Origin: Harmothoe impar
Lineage: Eukaryota > Annelida > Polychaeta > Phyllodocida > Polynoidae
Length of the DNA: 64,000 bases
NCBI GenBank assembly: GCA_947462335.1
Contig: OX381707.1
Location: forward strand, 15,653,418 to 15,717,417
Reading direction: 5' to 3'
The translations under genes were made by a program, and so were the position numbers. A model generated the notes under the pieces. The model worked only from the letters and a program-made list of their open reading frames with translations, did not search any database and was not told where the DNA came from. Of the stretch, positions 11,631 through 23,660 are shown one piece after another (position 1 is the first letter of the stretch; every line of letters starts with the position of its first letter).

Positions 11631-12746
11631 CACACTGTCTGACTCCCCCTTCCAACAGTTGTCCAATGGCCCTGGCTCCTTTTCAATTAAATGAAACAGA
11701 GTCCAGGTCAGCTAGAGTGAGTAAATGGTTACCTGTACTCCCTAAGGGAGTCACAGAAGTAAGTATACAAGACAGAAATAGGAGACACACTAGGTGGCAC
11801 TACTGTACACTGACTGCGATGCCATCTAGCACATATATTTTGAAGCCATCTAACTCCCTTCATGATCAGAGTCAAGGTCCCCTATACTCCCTTTTCCCCC
11901 AAGGGAGTCAGTGAATGTATAAGGGAGTCAAACAGTTGGTTATGGTTAAGCCTGCTAGGTGGTAGCACTATACTTGAAATGGTATAATTCTGTATGCTCA
12001 GATCTCTAGATCCATGTATTTTGTGATATTGATAATTATGCTAAAACATGTATATCATTGTAACATCAAGATTCTATGTCAGAATTACATTTCATGAAAT
12101 AATTGCAATTAACTTCAAACTGTAGCATCAGCATGATGTATTAGTTATAGACACCCAATTTGCAGAAACATGGGAAAGTTAAATCACAAAAGCTCAGATA
12201 GTTTTTTATATAATAACTAATGTGCACTGAGGGATTTTTCTGAGATCCCTCCTCCTTGTGAGGCATTGCACCAAAATAATGTAGAAAGAGTAGCTAGTAT
12301 ACTAGTTGAAAATCGAATTCCATACACGTTTTTCCCATATAGGGTGATGTTGTAGTTTTTGTTTTGAATAACCGTTTTGTTTTGTTTTTCGATTTGAACC
12401 AAAAAAAATCGATTCGAATAACAATAGTTATTCGATCTCGTATTATCAAATCCAGAAACCCTGATACTAAGATAGCGTGGGTGTCGTGAAGATATAGTTA
12501 TCGTCTTAATAGCAATCGTGCGTTCAAATGACACGAGGTGTCACCGCTGCATACATGTTATAAATGTTCATGTTTCTTTAAAAAGAAAATGTTGATATAA
12601 TATTTAGCCCGCAACACACAGTCAAATTGTGCCAATACATTTCATTTTAGTAAAACTGCCGAACTTAGCTTTCAGAATATATACCAAAAGCAATTTGACT
12701 ACATTTATAACCATTTGAAGGTTGGACGTTTAACCGCTTTGGATGC

Positions 12747-12968
12747 TGTTTCTCCACAAATATGCGGAGGTCCGCACATTTGCGGTGGTCCGTAAATATA
12801 CTCTCCATATATTTATGGATGTCCGCAAATATATATGGGAATCGTTTTTCAGTACTTAAGCATACAAATACGGAGCTGCATATTTATTTGCGGACCTCTG
12901 CAAATATATGGAAGCAAATTTACGGACCTCCGCAAATTTGCGGACCTCCGCAAATTTGTGGAGAAACA
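12747..12968. mobile_element. MITE family F (TGTTTCTCCACAAAT termini)
   Basis: TGTTTCTCCACAAATATGCG on the left mirrors GCAAATTTGTGGAGAAACA on the right. The inside is full of GGTCCGCAAAT and its complement, so the whole element can fold. No clear target duplication is visible. Confidence 0.75.
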
Positions 12969-13445
12969 GAACCTTGGGCCGGGCTTTGGGGACAAGGGTC
13001 ACGGGAACCGGGGCATTGACCTCGTCCAGCCGGGCCAGGCGTGCCAGGCTATAAACATTGTAGTAGAGTAAATATGTAACAATTTAAGCAGGTATTTGGC
13101 ACTTCTGGCAGAAAACATGAAAAGTTGCACACAGGGTCTTTACATAATACTGAACCTATGTCAAAGAGGATACATGATTTTTGAAAAGTATTTCCGCATG
13201 AAAATGTACATTAAACTCAAAAAGTAAGAAAATGAGGAATAAACCAATAAAATATCACACATGTTAGTAAGAAGGGCTTACACCTTATAATAGGGGTGAA
13301 CTAGGGTAATATGATAATGCTGATTCCAAATCTGCCATCTGTATTATGCTATCTAGAAATGATCAAGGTCACATTAAGGTCAAAGGTCAAAAATCCACTA
13401 AACATCAATAGATGTTAAGAAAACACTAACGTGTATAAGAAAACA
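12969..13445. other. Stretch without recognisable gene
   Basis: No coding segment with splice sites was identified. Confidence 0.4.
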
Positions 13446-13545
13446 CTAGCATGGTCATCTACTCTGTCTCTTTGTGTGTCTGCCTGTTTGTCTGTGTGTC
13501 TGTCTATGTATCGTGCTGTGTCTCTGTCTGTGTGTCTGTCTCTTG
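13446..13545. repeat. TCTG-rich microsatellite
   Basis: Interrupted GTCTGTCTG, TGTGTCTG and CTGCCTG units make up the stretch. Confidence 0.7.
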
Positions 13546-13988
13546 ATAATAATACCCAGTCAGTAGTGAGTATACCACCATACTTTGGCTCCCATAGTCA
13601 GGGGACTATACAACTTGGCCACATATTAGTCATAAAGATAGTCAGGAGTGACTATATTTGGATCACACAAATTGATAATGTCACAGGAATGTGTGCACAG
13701 GAAACAGTTAGGATTCAAAATTGAATGCTGAACTAACTTCAGGCAGGCAGATCTTATGCATCTAAGTCACTCCTTTACACATTTCCCTGTGCACATTGTG
13801 TGTTAATGTTGAGCATGCTTACATCATGGAGCACATGGATTCTCAAGTTTAATCAAAATTGGCATGTGCTTTTGTCAAAATTCTGATCATGTAATTGTGG
13901 ATCTCTAGGCGTCCGGACTAGGATGTACAGAAGTTGACTGGATAAAGGGTCATAGTGTGCTAGGCATATATGCGCCATCCTCATCTAC

Positions 13989-14690
13989 CTCTTACAGTGG
14001 TGCTAGGACAGGTACCCCTGGACATCTATCCCTTGACATCTGGCCCCTGGACATCTACCCCCCTGGCCCCTGGACATCTACCCCCCTGGACATCTACCCC
14101 CTAGAACTTTTATCCCCTTGGACATCTATTCCCTGGAATTCCACCCCCTTGGACACCTAGCCCTTGGGACATCCACCCCCTGGGGCACCTACCCCTGTAC
14201 ATCAACCCCCTGGACATCTAGCCCCTGAGACATCTACCCCCTAGGACTTTTATCCCCTTCAACATCTATCCCCTGGATGTTTACCCCATTACAACTTCTA
14301 TCCCCTAGGACATCCACCCCCTTGGACACCTACCTCTAGACATCTGCCCCATGGGACATCTACCCCCTGGGACAACTACCCCCTTTACCCTCTAGGACCT
14401 ATACCTGGGGATGTCAACCCCCTGCACTTGCCCATATGATTGAGTCATATTATGTGGAGGGGGTAGAAGTCCTAGAGAGTAAAAGTTCGGGGGAAAGATG
14501 ATGCCTGAAGGAGTGGATGTCCTAAGGGGTAGAAGTCCTAGGGGGTAAAAGGCCTGAGGGGATTAAGTCCAAGGGGCAGATGCCCAAAGGGGTAAAAATT
14601 CTAGGTGGTAGATATCCAAGGGGGTAGACGCCCTAGGGGGGAGATGGTAGGCCCTGGGGTAGATTCTAAAGGGTAGACTCTAATATAAGG
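13989..14690. repeat. Minisatellite GGACATCTACCCCCT followed by its inverted counterpart
   Basis: From about 13989 to 14440 degenerate units of some 15-18 bp read CTGGACATCTACCCC. From about 14455 to 14690 the strand sense flips and units read GGGGGTAGAAGTCCTAG. The two halves can pair imperfectly over several hundred bases. Confidence 0.75.
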
Positions 14691-14739
14691 GGATCCTTGC
14701 CCGGACAGCCTTCCGGTGCACTCCAAAGTACTGTAATAC

Positions 14740-15290
14740 CCTGCTTTGCCACACCCGACCTTGTCCTGTCTTGCTCTGCTCTGCTCTACTCTATTTTAGT
14801 CCACTCTGCCTTATTCTGCCTCACTCTACCTGGCTCTATTCAACATGACTATGCTTTGCTTTACTCTACCTTACATTGCCTTACCCTGCATCACTCTACC
14901 TTGCACTGCCCTGCTCTTCTTTATATTACTATGCTTTGCCTTCCTCTGCCTTACCCTGCATTACTCTGCCTTGTCCTACCCTGCTCTACTCTACATTACT
15001 TTGCTGCTCTGCATTGCCCTGCCCTACTCTGCCTGGCTCTATTCTACATTACTCTGCTCTGCCTTACTCTGCCCTGCTTTACATTACACTTCTCTGCTTT
15101 GCTCTACCCTTTTCTACTTTACATGACTCAGCTCTGCTTTACGCTGTCCTGCTCTACATTGCTCTACTCTACATTACTATGTTCTGCCTTGATCTGCCTT
15201 GCTCTACTCTACATTACTCTGCTCTGCTTTGTCCTGCCTTACTCAGCCTGGTACTATTATACATTACTCTGCTCTGCCTTACTCAGCCCT
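14740..15290. repeat. Pyrimidine-rich minisatellite (CTGCTCTACTCTACATTA-like)
   Basis: Units of variable length combine CTGCCTTACTCTG and CTACATTACTCTGCT. All three plus-strand frames are open for long distances with leucine- and serine-rich translations, as expected of a repeat without stops. Confidence 0.85.
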
Positions 15291-15299
15291 AGAGAGTAT

Positions 15300-17150
15300 G
15301 CAAAGCATATCTACCCTATAACCAGTAATATATATATGACATACATGTTTACATTTACATGACCAAACACCAATATCCATGTGAGAAGTAGTATTCTGTC
15401 TTTCTCTAAAAAGTGCTAAGTAAGAACATGCATTAAGGACAATGGTTAAGTATTTAATTATGTCATTAGGAGTGTTAGTTTATGATGTATGTCATATGGA
15501 AAGGTTTGAACAACCAAGATGTGTTATTGTGATGAGGGTTTGTTGACATATTATGCACAACAGGTTTGACCAGATGACTTTTTTGGTTGGAAGAAAGCAG
15601 TAATGAATATATATGCAAATTACCACCTTATTATGCATAGCCATCCATCTGAACACTACTTTTTCACATGCAATAAATACATGTATATTGGTTTCTATCA
15701 TTAGGATTATCTTTTGAATTTAATTGCATTCTAAAATAATTAATATATATTTTTAAAGAATTAAAAGTTAATTTTTTACTTTATATTTTCGATGTCGTTT
15801 TACATGTAGTCACATTAATAAAAATGAATGTATCCTCTTAGAATCGGGTTCAGCACGTCTTAAAACCCCTGTATACCAAATTTCATGCTTTCTGCCGGAA
15901 GTGCCAAACCAATTCACATATTTCTTGTACTATTGGCAGCAAATCAATTAGCGCCTTAATCCTTTAAATGCAGCATAGTGCTTAAATGTGCTATGCCCTC
16001 TGTCACCATCGTATGAGAATGTAGCTGTGGCGAGTAATCGCATGATACATGCACAGGGGCGGATACAGGGGGTCCGGACCCGGACCCCCCCCCCAATGAC
16101 TGGAAAGTACAAAATCAATTGAAATAAAAATAATGAACCCTTAAATCTCATACATGACTTGAGCTATCTATACAATTCCAAAATAACCTCACGTTAAATG
16201 GAAGAGGCCTCTTAACAGTGGGCTGTCATCTGATTTCTTAGAAAAAAGGGGGCTGTAAAAATAATACACAATTTCAAGGGCCTGGCAAATGACCAAATAG
16301 GGGGGGGGGGGGGCTGTAGTTTTGCAGTTGGTACCTAGCATCAAAGAGTGACTACTCCCTTCGGGGCGTGTATCAACCATGTAGTGCACCCCATGCCTAG
16401 ATGATCGGACCATACGAGTGTCAGGCCTTACCCTAATACTAGGGACTTTTAGCAAACCCGACGTAGCTCATTAAACGCAAACGTATCCTATCCCTTCAGC
16501 ACTGCTACGTCTGCGTTTTATGAGCTTTTACGTGGTTGCTAAAGGTCCCTAATACCAACCCTCTGCCGACAATCTCTACCACAAGGCTCTCATTCGGCCT
16601 GTGGTAGATATATCCCAACACAACCAGAAATCCGCTTATAACTGCTGGAAATACAATCTAACATGCAGTAACTTTTTGAAAGGAAAATAATATCTTTTCA
16701 ATATGTGCCTACCTTCATTACGATTATTTAGATTTTTAATGATAATCTGAGCTGCTCATTTATGTCTTTTATGAGCAAATATACTTAAAATGATAATAGA
16801 GAAATGGAGGTAGGCCCCAGATATAGCTTAACGTGTTTTCTATACCCCAGGGCATCAGATTCATTTAGCTAAATGCCACTTAGAACGGAAATGGGAAGAG
16901 AGATGATTCCATTCCATTCTTAGTGAAAATGTAAAAATACTAACACATGGTAGAGAAACGGCCGTTTTCACGGCTCTCAGCGGTAGGGGTAAACACCCTA
17001 ACACAGCACTGCATTGTGTCCGAATCACATTCGAGTACATGCCTACCCTGAGGACGGGTTGGCGCAATGTCACCGAATTCTGTACGCGCACCCTGTCCAC
17101 GAGTCCTCGAATGGTATACGCCTGACTCCAGGTGTATGGGGTGTGTAGTG
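15300..17150. other. Stretch without recognisable gene
   Basis: The segment is A+T-rich with two G/C-run scraps (about 16060-16100, 16300). No convincing exon was found. Confidence 0.45.
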
Positions 17151-17154
17151 TCGG

Positions 17155-17213
17155 TATGATGCAATAATACAGCCCTGGTGAGTCACCCGACCAGTCCGCA
17201 TTGATGCATCATA
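17155..17213. repeat. Dispersed palindrome P, divergent copy
   Basis: TATGATGCA at the left mirrors TGCATCATA at the right around AGCCCTGGTGAGT / ACCCGACCAGT. It belongs to the family best seen at 29602-29660. Confidence 0.5.
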
Positions 17214-17794
17214 ACGGTAAAGGGCTAGTTACAATTTGCACCACTTGAAGGATTAAATGCCCGACTCTTATTACTCCTGCAGTAAGAAGCTGTGTGGATA
17301 ATATACCTCTGCAATGACTTCTACATGTATACGTTAATATACATATACATGCACACGACAGTAGTATACAGTGCGTGCTTGTATCTATAATTATTTGTAT
17401 TCTCCTATATTTGTTGCATATAATACATGGGTATCGCGAGTGAAGATGTGTACAGCAGTGCATGGCATTTGCCCTTCTCTCTTCTTTTTGTCGCAATGCT
17501 GCATGCATCTACTCTCAGGGGTTGGGTCATACAGGTGCATGATACACCATGCCACATACCTACCCTTCGTGGCTGTATCGGCTCAGTAGTGTTGACATGA
17601 TGCTTAACTGCACACTGTCAATAGGGATGCCTTCATGCATTATGACGACACATGGCACACTGCATATTATAGCATTCTGTGTTATTAAAGGGTTAACATG
17701 TCGGCATGATGTATGCCAGGGTTGATACATAAATAAAGCAATCTGCGCCCCTTAAAGGCCCACGCGTCCTATTTATTGTGAAGATTTCAATTAT

Positions 17795-18364
17795 GTGCCT
17801 CTACATGGGTACCCAGAATTTTGGCCGTGTCACTGTGTCACTTTTTAGAGCAAAACAGCGTGTCACTGCGTCACTTTTTAGGGAGTGTTCATTTATTATT
17901 TACAGGGGGGGGGTGGTGGGTTTGGGGGGGGGGCGTAAAAATTTCCGACCCCTTCTGAGGGGGGGTCGTAAAAAATTCTGACCCCTCTTGAGGGGGGGGC
18001 GTAAAAATTTAAGCCCCTTTTTAGCCAAAAAGCCCGCGCGTTACTATAGTTCAAAGGGGGGGGGGCGAAATTTTTTCGGCGCCTTCGGCGAGGGGGGCGC
18101 GAAACGTTACACGTGCTCTCGAGGGGGGGGGCGTAAAAAATTTTCGCCCCTCCGCGCGAAATCTCACCACCCCCCCCCTGTAATTAATAAATGAACACTC
18201 CCTTAGGTATATAGGAACTCAGAGAAAAAACTCCTGTAGGTCGATTTTTATCTCAAAATTGTCTGTGTCCGTCGATTTTTAAAAGGGCCGTGTCGCACGT
18301 GTCGATTTTTAAAAGGGCCGTGTCGCCGTGTCACACGTGTCGAATTTTACCCATGTAGGGGCAC
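17795..18364. mobile_element. MITE family G, copy 1, with nested Harbinger MITE
   Basis: The termini GTGCCTCTACATGGGTA and TACCCATGTAGGGGCAC form an inverted pair. Internal motifs (GTGTCGATTTTTA, GGGCCGTGTCGC) repeat. The second copy is 24642-25060. A Harbinger MITE (17881-18202) interrupts it at TTTTTA|GGTATATA. Confidence 0.75.
17881..18202. mobile_element. Harbinger-type MITE (family A2), nested
   Basis: The left terminus GGGAGTGTTCATTTATTATT and its inverse at the right are flanked by a TTA duplication (17878-17880 and 18203-18205). Very similar copies are at 22611-22901 and 29194-29519. The shared core AAAAGCCCGCGCGTTACTAT is present. Confidence 0.85.
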
Positions 18365-18553
18365 AATTATGCCAAATTGTGAAAACATGGAACACATGAT
18401 GCACTTACCATTGTTGCTTGCGGCGTTGCTGACAAAGGTAGGCAATATTCTTTCTGTCAGTCAATAGATGTATTTAGCATCCAGGCAGAGGGCACCAAAG
18501 GGCACTAAGAGTGGCATTAGTAGAGGGTACTTCCTCCTACTATCATGTAGAGT

Positions 18554-18900
18554 TCACGTGTAACCTGCTGCCCCGGCTATAGCAATGTCACTGTCTGCAG
18601 TGCTGCATGTATCACCTGTGCACCACCTGCCCACGTCCCGGTTATGTTGGTGGTGATGTAAGATTGTCTGTGTCAGGTTGTCTTTTTGGGGGTGCCATCC
18701 GTCCCATATGATGTCCACGATATCAACAAATGACATCCTCCATTCCCGCGCTGCCTGCTGCTACTGCAGCGCCATGACGGAGAATCCCGGAACTACAAGA
18801 GCCGTGGCCCCAAGTGCCCGCTGTGTTATGGGGTGTTGTGTGTCACGTAAGGTTCACAAGGTCACATGGAGGCTTGTTCAACCAACACGGCCAAGTCGAG
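18554..18900. other. G+C-richer island with possible divergent first exons
   Basis: On the minus strand an ATG at 18736 opens 60 codons beginning MSFVDIVDIIWDGWHPQ, with possible donors near CACAG|GTGATA. On the plus strand an ATG near 18774 opens MTENPGTTRAV before GTCAC|GTAAGG. Composition differs from the surroundings. This could be a bidirectional start region, but no downstream exons were found. Confidence 0.2.
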
Positions 18901-18927
18901 TGACTAATGGACCCTATGACAGATCGT

Positions 18928-19110
18928 TGTCATAGGGGGAACCTAACCCTAACCCTAACCCTAACCCTAACCCTAACCCTAACCCTAACCCTAACCCTAA
19001 CCCTAACCCTAACCCTAATTCTAAGCCTAACCCTAAGCCTAAGAAAAAAGTAACTGTCACAGTAAATGATCACGCGGAATAACTACAAATAAAGTGATTC
19101 CCCTATGACA
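18928..19110. repeat. Interstitial telomeric repeat (CCCTAA)n inside an inverted repeat
   Basis: About thirteen CCCTAA units (18942-19018) decay into CTAAGCCTAA variants. The tract is bounded by TGTCATAGGGGGAA at the left and TTCCCCTATGACA at the right, an inverted pair. A further CCCTATGACA lies at 18912-18921. The TTAGGG unit is the usual metazoan telomere motif. Unique sequence continues on both sides, so this is not a chromosome end. Confidence 0.85.
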
Positions 19111-20379
19111 GAAGCTTGGTCAAAGGGCTCATAGGTCACTTGAATCTGCCGTGTTGTACTAAATTGCCACAGGGAGTTCTGGGGCCTGCATTATACTGTT
19201 CTATGTAAGAGGTTATGATATAATACATGTAATATGTAATAGGGTGTGTAGAGATTATTATTATGAAAACTGGACTAGTCAAATATATTTTTTGATGTTG
19301 CAAATTTCTTATCAAGCCGAAAATGATTGTCTTAATTCAAGGATTTGCGTCAAATTGAGATGTTTGACTGAAGCAATCCGTGAATCATCATAACAAACCA
19401 CAAATTGATGTGACAATTCCAAACTCCTTCCTGAAAAGGAACTACTTGTCTATACCCTAATTGTAGGACATACATGTTGCCCAAGACATGTTTGGTCCTG
19501 AGCCTCTTTCTCAGTATTGTAAAGCAAGAGAATACATGAATATTATGTTGGTTTGATATAAGACCCAAATTGGTTGTTTGAAAGGTTCATGTCATTATTC
19601 TTTGCTCTTGCTAATTCATACGGTGGGTACAGGAATTCTAAGTAATGATATCAATAAAAAACGATCTCAGGAGACCAATTTGGAAAAGTAACGGTTGCCA
19701 AATACCCCAAGCCTCTAATGAAGCAGTTGCACCAGGAACGTATCAAGACGTAAAACATTTGGGAAATAAATTAATCTTTCTTATTACTAGTAGCCTATCT
19801 CGAAATTAGTGACCATTAATTGGCGCTGTCGCATTGAATATCGCCGTCTATTGCACGCTCCTCTGCCACACAGCCAGTCTCGATGAAAACTTTTTCGTCA
19901 TGCAGGACCAAAATGGTCCTGTAGATCTGTTATTTTGCAAGACCGGCTTAATTTTTGCAGGCCTGGATACCTGAGGGCAATTTTCATATTTCATAAAAAA
20001 ATGTATAATGCAAGAATTTACATAATGTCATTGAATATATACATCTTTCCTGTATATTCCTATTAAAACTGTTATGTTATTCAAAATGTTTATGCAAAAT
20101 GCTTTTCTCTCTAGAAACCTTAATAATGGTCCGATTCACAAGCAGTAAAAACTGGCATGTTGCCAGAGATCCAGCCATTCATCCGGACCGGCAGTAGAAC
20201 CAGTCCATCCGGTCCAGCAGCGTTTTAGCCGGCTATAGCCGGTGTCCGGCACGTTTTCACGGAGACTGCACAGCCACACAGGAGGCGGGACTTACTGGAC
20301 CTTGACCCCGGGAGGCTTACTACACCCTCACGTTCCCTTTAATCCCGTGGAGGCATGCATCATTAGAATACATTTCTAC
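19111..20379. other. A+T-rich stretch without recognisable gene
   Basis: No coding exon or clear repeat boundary was seen. Confidence 0.45.
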
Positions 20380-20628
20380 ACTGAAAAAGTAAACTCGTCT
20401 CCAGACTCGTCAAAGTGACTGTCATAAAATAAGCGAGTCAAAAGTTGTCTAACGTATCAGGTTACCATCCCACATACAGAATCTGGAGCTGGCAAATGTC
20501 AGGTTTTGGGCTGGCACATACCAAGTGGGTCTTCTATCTCCAGCTAGAGGACCCGCTTCCTTGTCACCGATCGGATAGTCCAGGCAATATGTGAAATAGG
20601 TGTGGAGACAAGTTTATTTTTTGAGTGT
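20380..20628. mobile_element. MITE family B, copy 3
   Basis: It begins ACTGAAAAAGTAAACTCG, shares the internal CTGGAGCTGGCAAATGTC segment with copies 1 and 2, and ends AAGTTTATTTTTTGAGTG. The inner right repeat TTTTGACTCGTTT is replaced by unrelated sequence at about 20565-20600. Confidence 0.7.
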
Positions 20629-21650
20629 ATACCCTCACGCTCCCTTTAATCCCGTGGAGGCATGCATCATTATAATGCATTTCTCCTTATAATACTTTCT
20701 TTTCATGCAAAACAATAGGTAAATACATAAGGAATGGGTTTGGTACTGTCTCGCACCTTACTAATTGAAAAATCAGACAATGTTTTTATACTGTATGTCC
20801 GATCGATTTTGAGCGGTTTTGATTTATTAAAGGGTATAATGTGCAATATCCATCATAATTTTGTATCCCTGACATACAATCAATATTTTTAATTACATTT
20901 TTAATAACATGGTTAGTAAGAGCTGATGTGAGCTGGTAAGGGATTTAGAGGGGGCATGGGGCCCCCTTTTTGGGTTTAATTTAAAATTTGGCCCAATGGT
21001 TGGGGAGGAAGAACTTTTCCAATGGCATCCCCCCCCCCTTTCAAAATCCTGGACCTGCCACTGGGCGGTGGGCGATAGGGCAAGATGTTGAAGCTGATGG
21101 ATAGAGTGCCAGCGTTATCCGGTCATGACGGCGAATTTTGATACAACAGCGCCCCATACCGTGCTACAAGACGATCCGATAAGCGGCGAGAGGAGGTTGT
21201 TGTCAGCTGCGGGGATTATTGGATATTCCTGTAGCTGACCTGCCTGGTCACCCCTGCCGACCTCCCGACCCCCTCCCACCTCCCGACCCTCCCCCCCCCC
21301 CCCCCCCACCTCCCGACCCCCTCCCCCCTCCCGACCCACACACGGCCACCCTCGGCTATGGCAAGCCGGTTTTTATTTGTTTGTTTTTCTAAAAATAGAA
21401 GAATCATACCGATATATTAAAAGTGATCTCTCAGATCGAATCTACGGTTATTTACAAATAGCAATTATCGAATAATAAAATACATCTTAAATGATACTGG
21501 TAGGGATGCCCAACGTTTGATCCTTAGGAGCCAAGAGGATGGACCTGTTTTTTTTTCTCCATAGAACTATTATCTCTGGGAAGACATAAAGACAGTAATC
21601 ATGCCAATCACCAGATCAAGAGCTCTTTATGTTCCTACACCACATAGTAC

Positions 21651-21870
21651 TGTAGGGGTCGCGGAAAACTTAGTCATTGGATCGGCCGGGAATCGTACCA
21701 CAGACCTCTCGCACCGGTGACAAGCGTGCTAACCGTTACACTACCAACCCTTGTCTGACTGTTCTCCACTCCCTACGTTACTGGATCGGTATAGTACAGA
21801 GGGGGAGGATTACCAAGGTGTTTCACTCCTTCGGGCTCTCCACCAGGGTACGGGGAATCCGACCCCTACA
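21651..21870 (-). repeat. LTR 1 of the TRIM-like element
   Basis: It is 220 bp, with 11-bp terminal inverted repeats TGTAGGGGTCG / CGACCCCTACA. It is nearly identical to 22302-22521 (two substitutions). Confidence 0.8.
21679..21750 (-). other. tRNA-like sequence inside LTR 1
   Basis: On the minus strand 72 nt can fold with a 7-bp acceptor stem GGGTTGG/CCGATCC, a D-like arm GTGT...GCAC and an anticodon-like stem CTTGT/GCGAG. It has good Pol III A-box (TAGTGTAACGG) and B-box (GGTTCGATTCC) matches. The T stem is mispaired and position 33 is A rather than U, so it is a tRNA-derived promoter or relic, not a functional tRNA gene. LTR 2 holds the same segment at 22330-22401. Confidence 0.65.
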
Positions 21871-22301
21871 CTACCCCCATCAGCTTCCATCATGTCCTCT
21901 AGATTCGGATTTTCCGGGGGGTTACCAACCCTGGGCTTTCTCTCCCTCCTAGAAGGGGCTTTATCAAGCAGTTACAGAGAGTCCCAGCCCCCGGAGTATA
22001 GAGGCACCTAGCACCAGACATTCTCACCCACTGGAGACCGAAGGTCCCAATGGGGCTTTATCAAGCAGTCGTTGAGATACCCTGGCTTCCCAGTGATGGA
22101 AGCTTTCTACACCATACCGATTCAGCCAATTTGTTGACTGAACTCCATGCTGAACTCCAACTGCCCGTACTGGGGACCAACACTTCCCAACCTGCTCCTC
22201 CAACTACCAACCGCCAGCAGGTGGCCAATCCCCAGCAAGCTGGAATGCTCCGACCGTCCACAGTCAACGTTCTACCCGATTCATCGCGGCAGATCCACCA
22301 G

Positions 22302-22521
22302 TGTAGGGGTCGCGGAAAACTTAGTCATTGGATCGGCCGGGAATCGAACCACAGACCTCTCGCACCGGTGACAAGCGTGCTAACCGTTACACTACCAACC
22401 CTTGTCTGACTGTTCTCCACTCCCTACGTTACTGGATCGGTATGGTACAGAGGGGGAGGATTACCAAGGTGTTTCACTCCTTCGGGCTCTCCACCAGGGT
22501 ACGGGGAATCCGACCCCTACA
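22302..22521 (-). repeat. LTR 2 of the TRIM-like element
   Basis: It is the same length and ends as LTR 1. The two visible differences are in the B-box flank (A for T) and in the GGTAT(G/A)GTAC segment. It contains the tRNA-like segment at 22330-22401. Confidence 0.8.
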
Positions 22522-22610
22522 GTACTAGTTATGAGAAGGGTAATTGTATCATGACGCCAACCCTATACATGTGTGTATGTATGTATGTATGCGATGCGCC
22601 TGGAAGGTAA

Positions 22611-22901
22611 GGAAGCGTTCATTTATTATTTACAGGGGGGGTGGTCACCGTGGTGGGTTTGGGGAGGCGTTTAAATTTCCGACCCCTCCTGAGGGGGGGG
22701 CGTAAAGTTTAAGCCGCTTTTTAGCAATAAAGCCTGCGCGTTACTGTAGTTCAAAGGGGGGGGGGGCGGAAAATTTTCGCCGCCTTCGGCGAGGGGGGCG
22801 CAAAACATTGCACACGCTCTCGAGGGGGGAGGGCGTAAAAAAAATTCTCCCCTCCGCACGAAATCTCACCACCCCCCTGTAATTAATAAATGAACACTCC
22901 T
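22611..22901. mobile_element. Harbinger-type MITE (family A2)
   Basis: The left end GGAAGCGTTCATTTATTATT and right end AATTAATAAATGAACACTCC form inverted termini, with TAA flanking both sides (22608-22610, 22902-22904). It has the shared core with GCGCGTTACTGTAG and long G runs. Confidence 0.75.
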
Positions 22902-23192
22902 TAAATATGCAAAGGTAATTTCTACCTATAACATGATCTAGACATTCTATTGATATCTGCAAATAACTGCATATAAATAGTTCAATACCTTAGGAAGGAG
23001 AAAATGTAAAGAAAATGGCATGTTACGGTGGTCAATTCTATATGGGAGAGCCACTTGGAAACTAACTCTTAACTATTGCTATAGGGTCTAATCGGGACTG
23101 GAGCTGGTTGTGGCACTGATAAGAGCTGATAAGACTGTTACTAGTCTGTCCCCTGTTTGGCCCCTAGTTGTGCCCATCATGGTATGTCTAAA

Positions 23193-23623
23193 GGCCACTT
23201 AAAAAAGATAATCAGCTTTGCGGATACCGCCCGCATCTGTTAAAAAGGGCCGCATGGGTGCTATTTATTTCATTTTTTCATAAAAAATAGGGTCAAAATC
23301 CCGCATCCATAAAAAGTTTAACATATGATATACAGAACTAACCATATCTCAACCATTTATTGGTGTAGAAACTAGATTTAAAAAGCAGTTTACTCCCTGT
23401 TCGAATCCCAATGTATTTGGATTTTTGTTCCTATGATTTATGATGAATATATTGAAGATTATATATCAATTAATCTATCCAAATTCCTTTGAACTGAAAT
23501 AAAAAATAAAAAGGGGCCGCCCTCATGATAAAATTTAGGAATATCAAATAAATAAAAAGCCGCCCTCCCGCACCTATTATTTCTGAAAGTCTCTGCAAAG
23601 CTGATAATCTTTTTTAAGTGGCC
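23193..23623. mobile_element. MITE family H (GGCCACTTAAAAAAGAT termini)
   Basis: A 29-bp terminal inverted repeat, with one mismatch, starts GGCCACTTAAAAAAGATAAT and ends at the matching GATAATC...AAGTGGCC. The interior is A+T-rich with repeated CCGCCC-CGCA motifs and no coding frame. Confidence 0.8.
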
Positions 23624-23660
23624 TTATCAGTGGGTTTAACCTCAACCAGCAAAATTTAAA

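Larger units (their letters stand above)
21651..22521 (-). mobile_element. TRIM-like LTR retroelement (871 bp), young
   Basis: Two 220-bp direct repeats (21651-21870, 22302-22521) differ by only two bases that I can see. Each starts TGTAGGGGTCG and ends CGACCCCTACA, the TG...CA form of LTRs. The whole is flanked by the 4-bp duplication GTAC (21647-21650 and 22522-22525). The 431-bp interior encodes no reverse transcriptase, so it fits a terminal-repeat retrotransposon in miniature. Minus orientation is inferred. Read that way the first LTR is followed after one base by TGGTGGATCTGCC, a possible primer-binding site, and the second is preceded by GATGGGGGTAG, a polypurine-like tract. A tRNA-like segment lies in each LTR. 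Confidence 0.75.

Noticed and set aside
14697..15362. A 221-codon frame and two overlapping frames, Leu/Ser/Cys-rich
   Set aside because: A pyrimidine minisatellite is open in all three frames; there is no codon bias or splice structure.
18942..19018. A chromosome end
   Set aside because: Non-telomeric sequence continues for tens of kilobases on both sides; the tract is interstitial.
21679..21750. A tRNA gene
   Set aside because: The T stem is mispaired, position 33 is A, and the sequence is duplicated exactly with the LTR, so it is a tRNA-derived part of a retroelement.
22050..22409. 119-codon frame inside the TRIM-like element
   Set aside because: It runs out into the LTR, shows no capsid, nucleocapsid or polymerase motif, and opposes the inferred element orientation.
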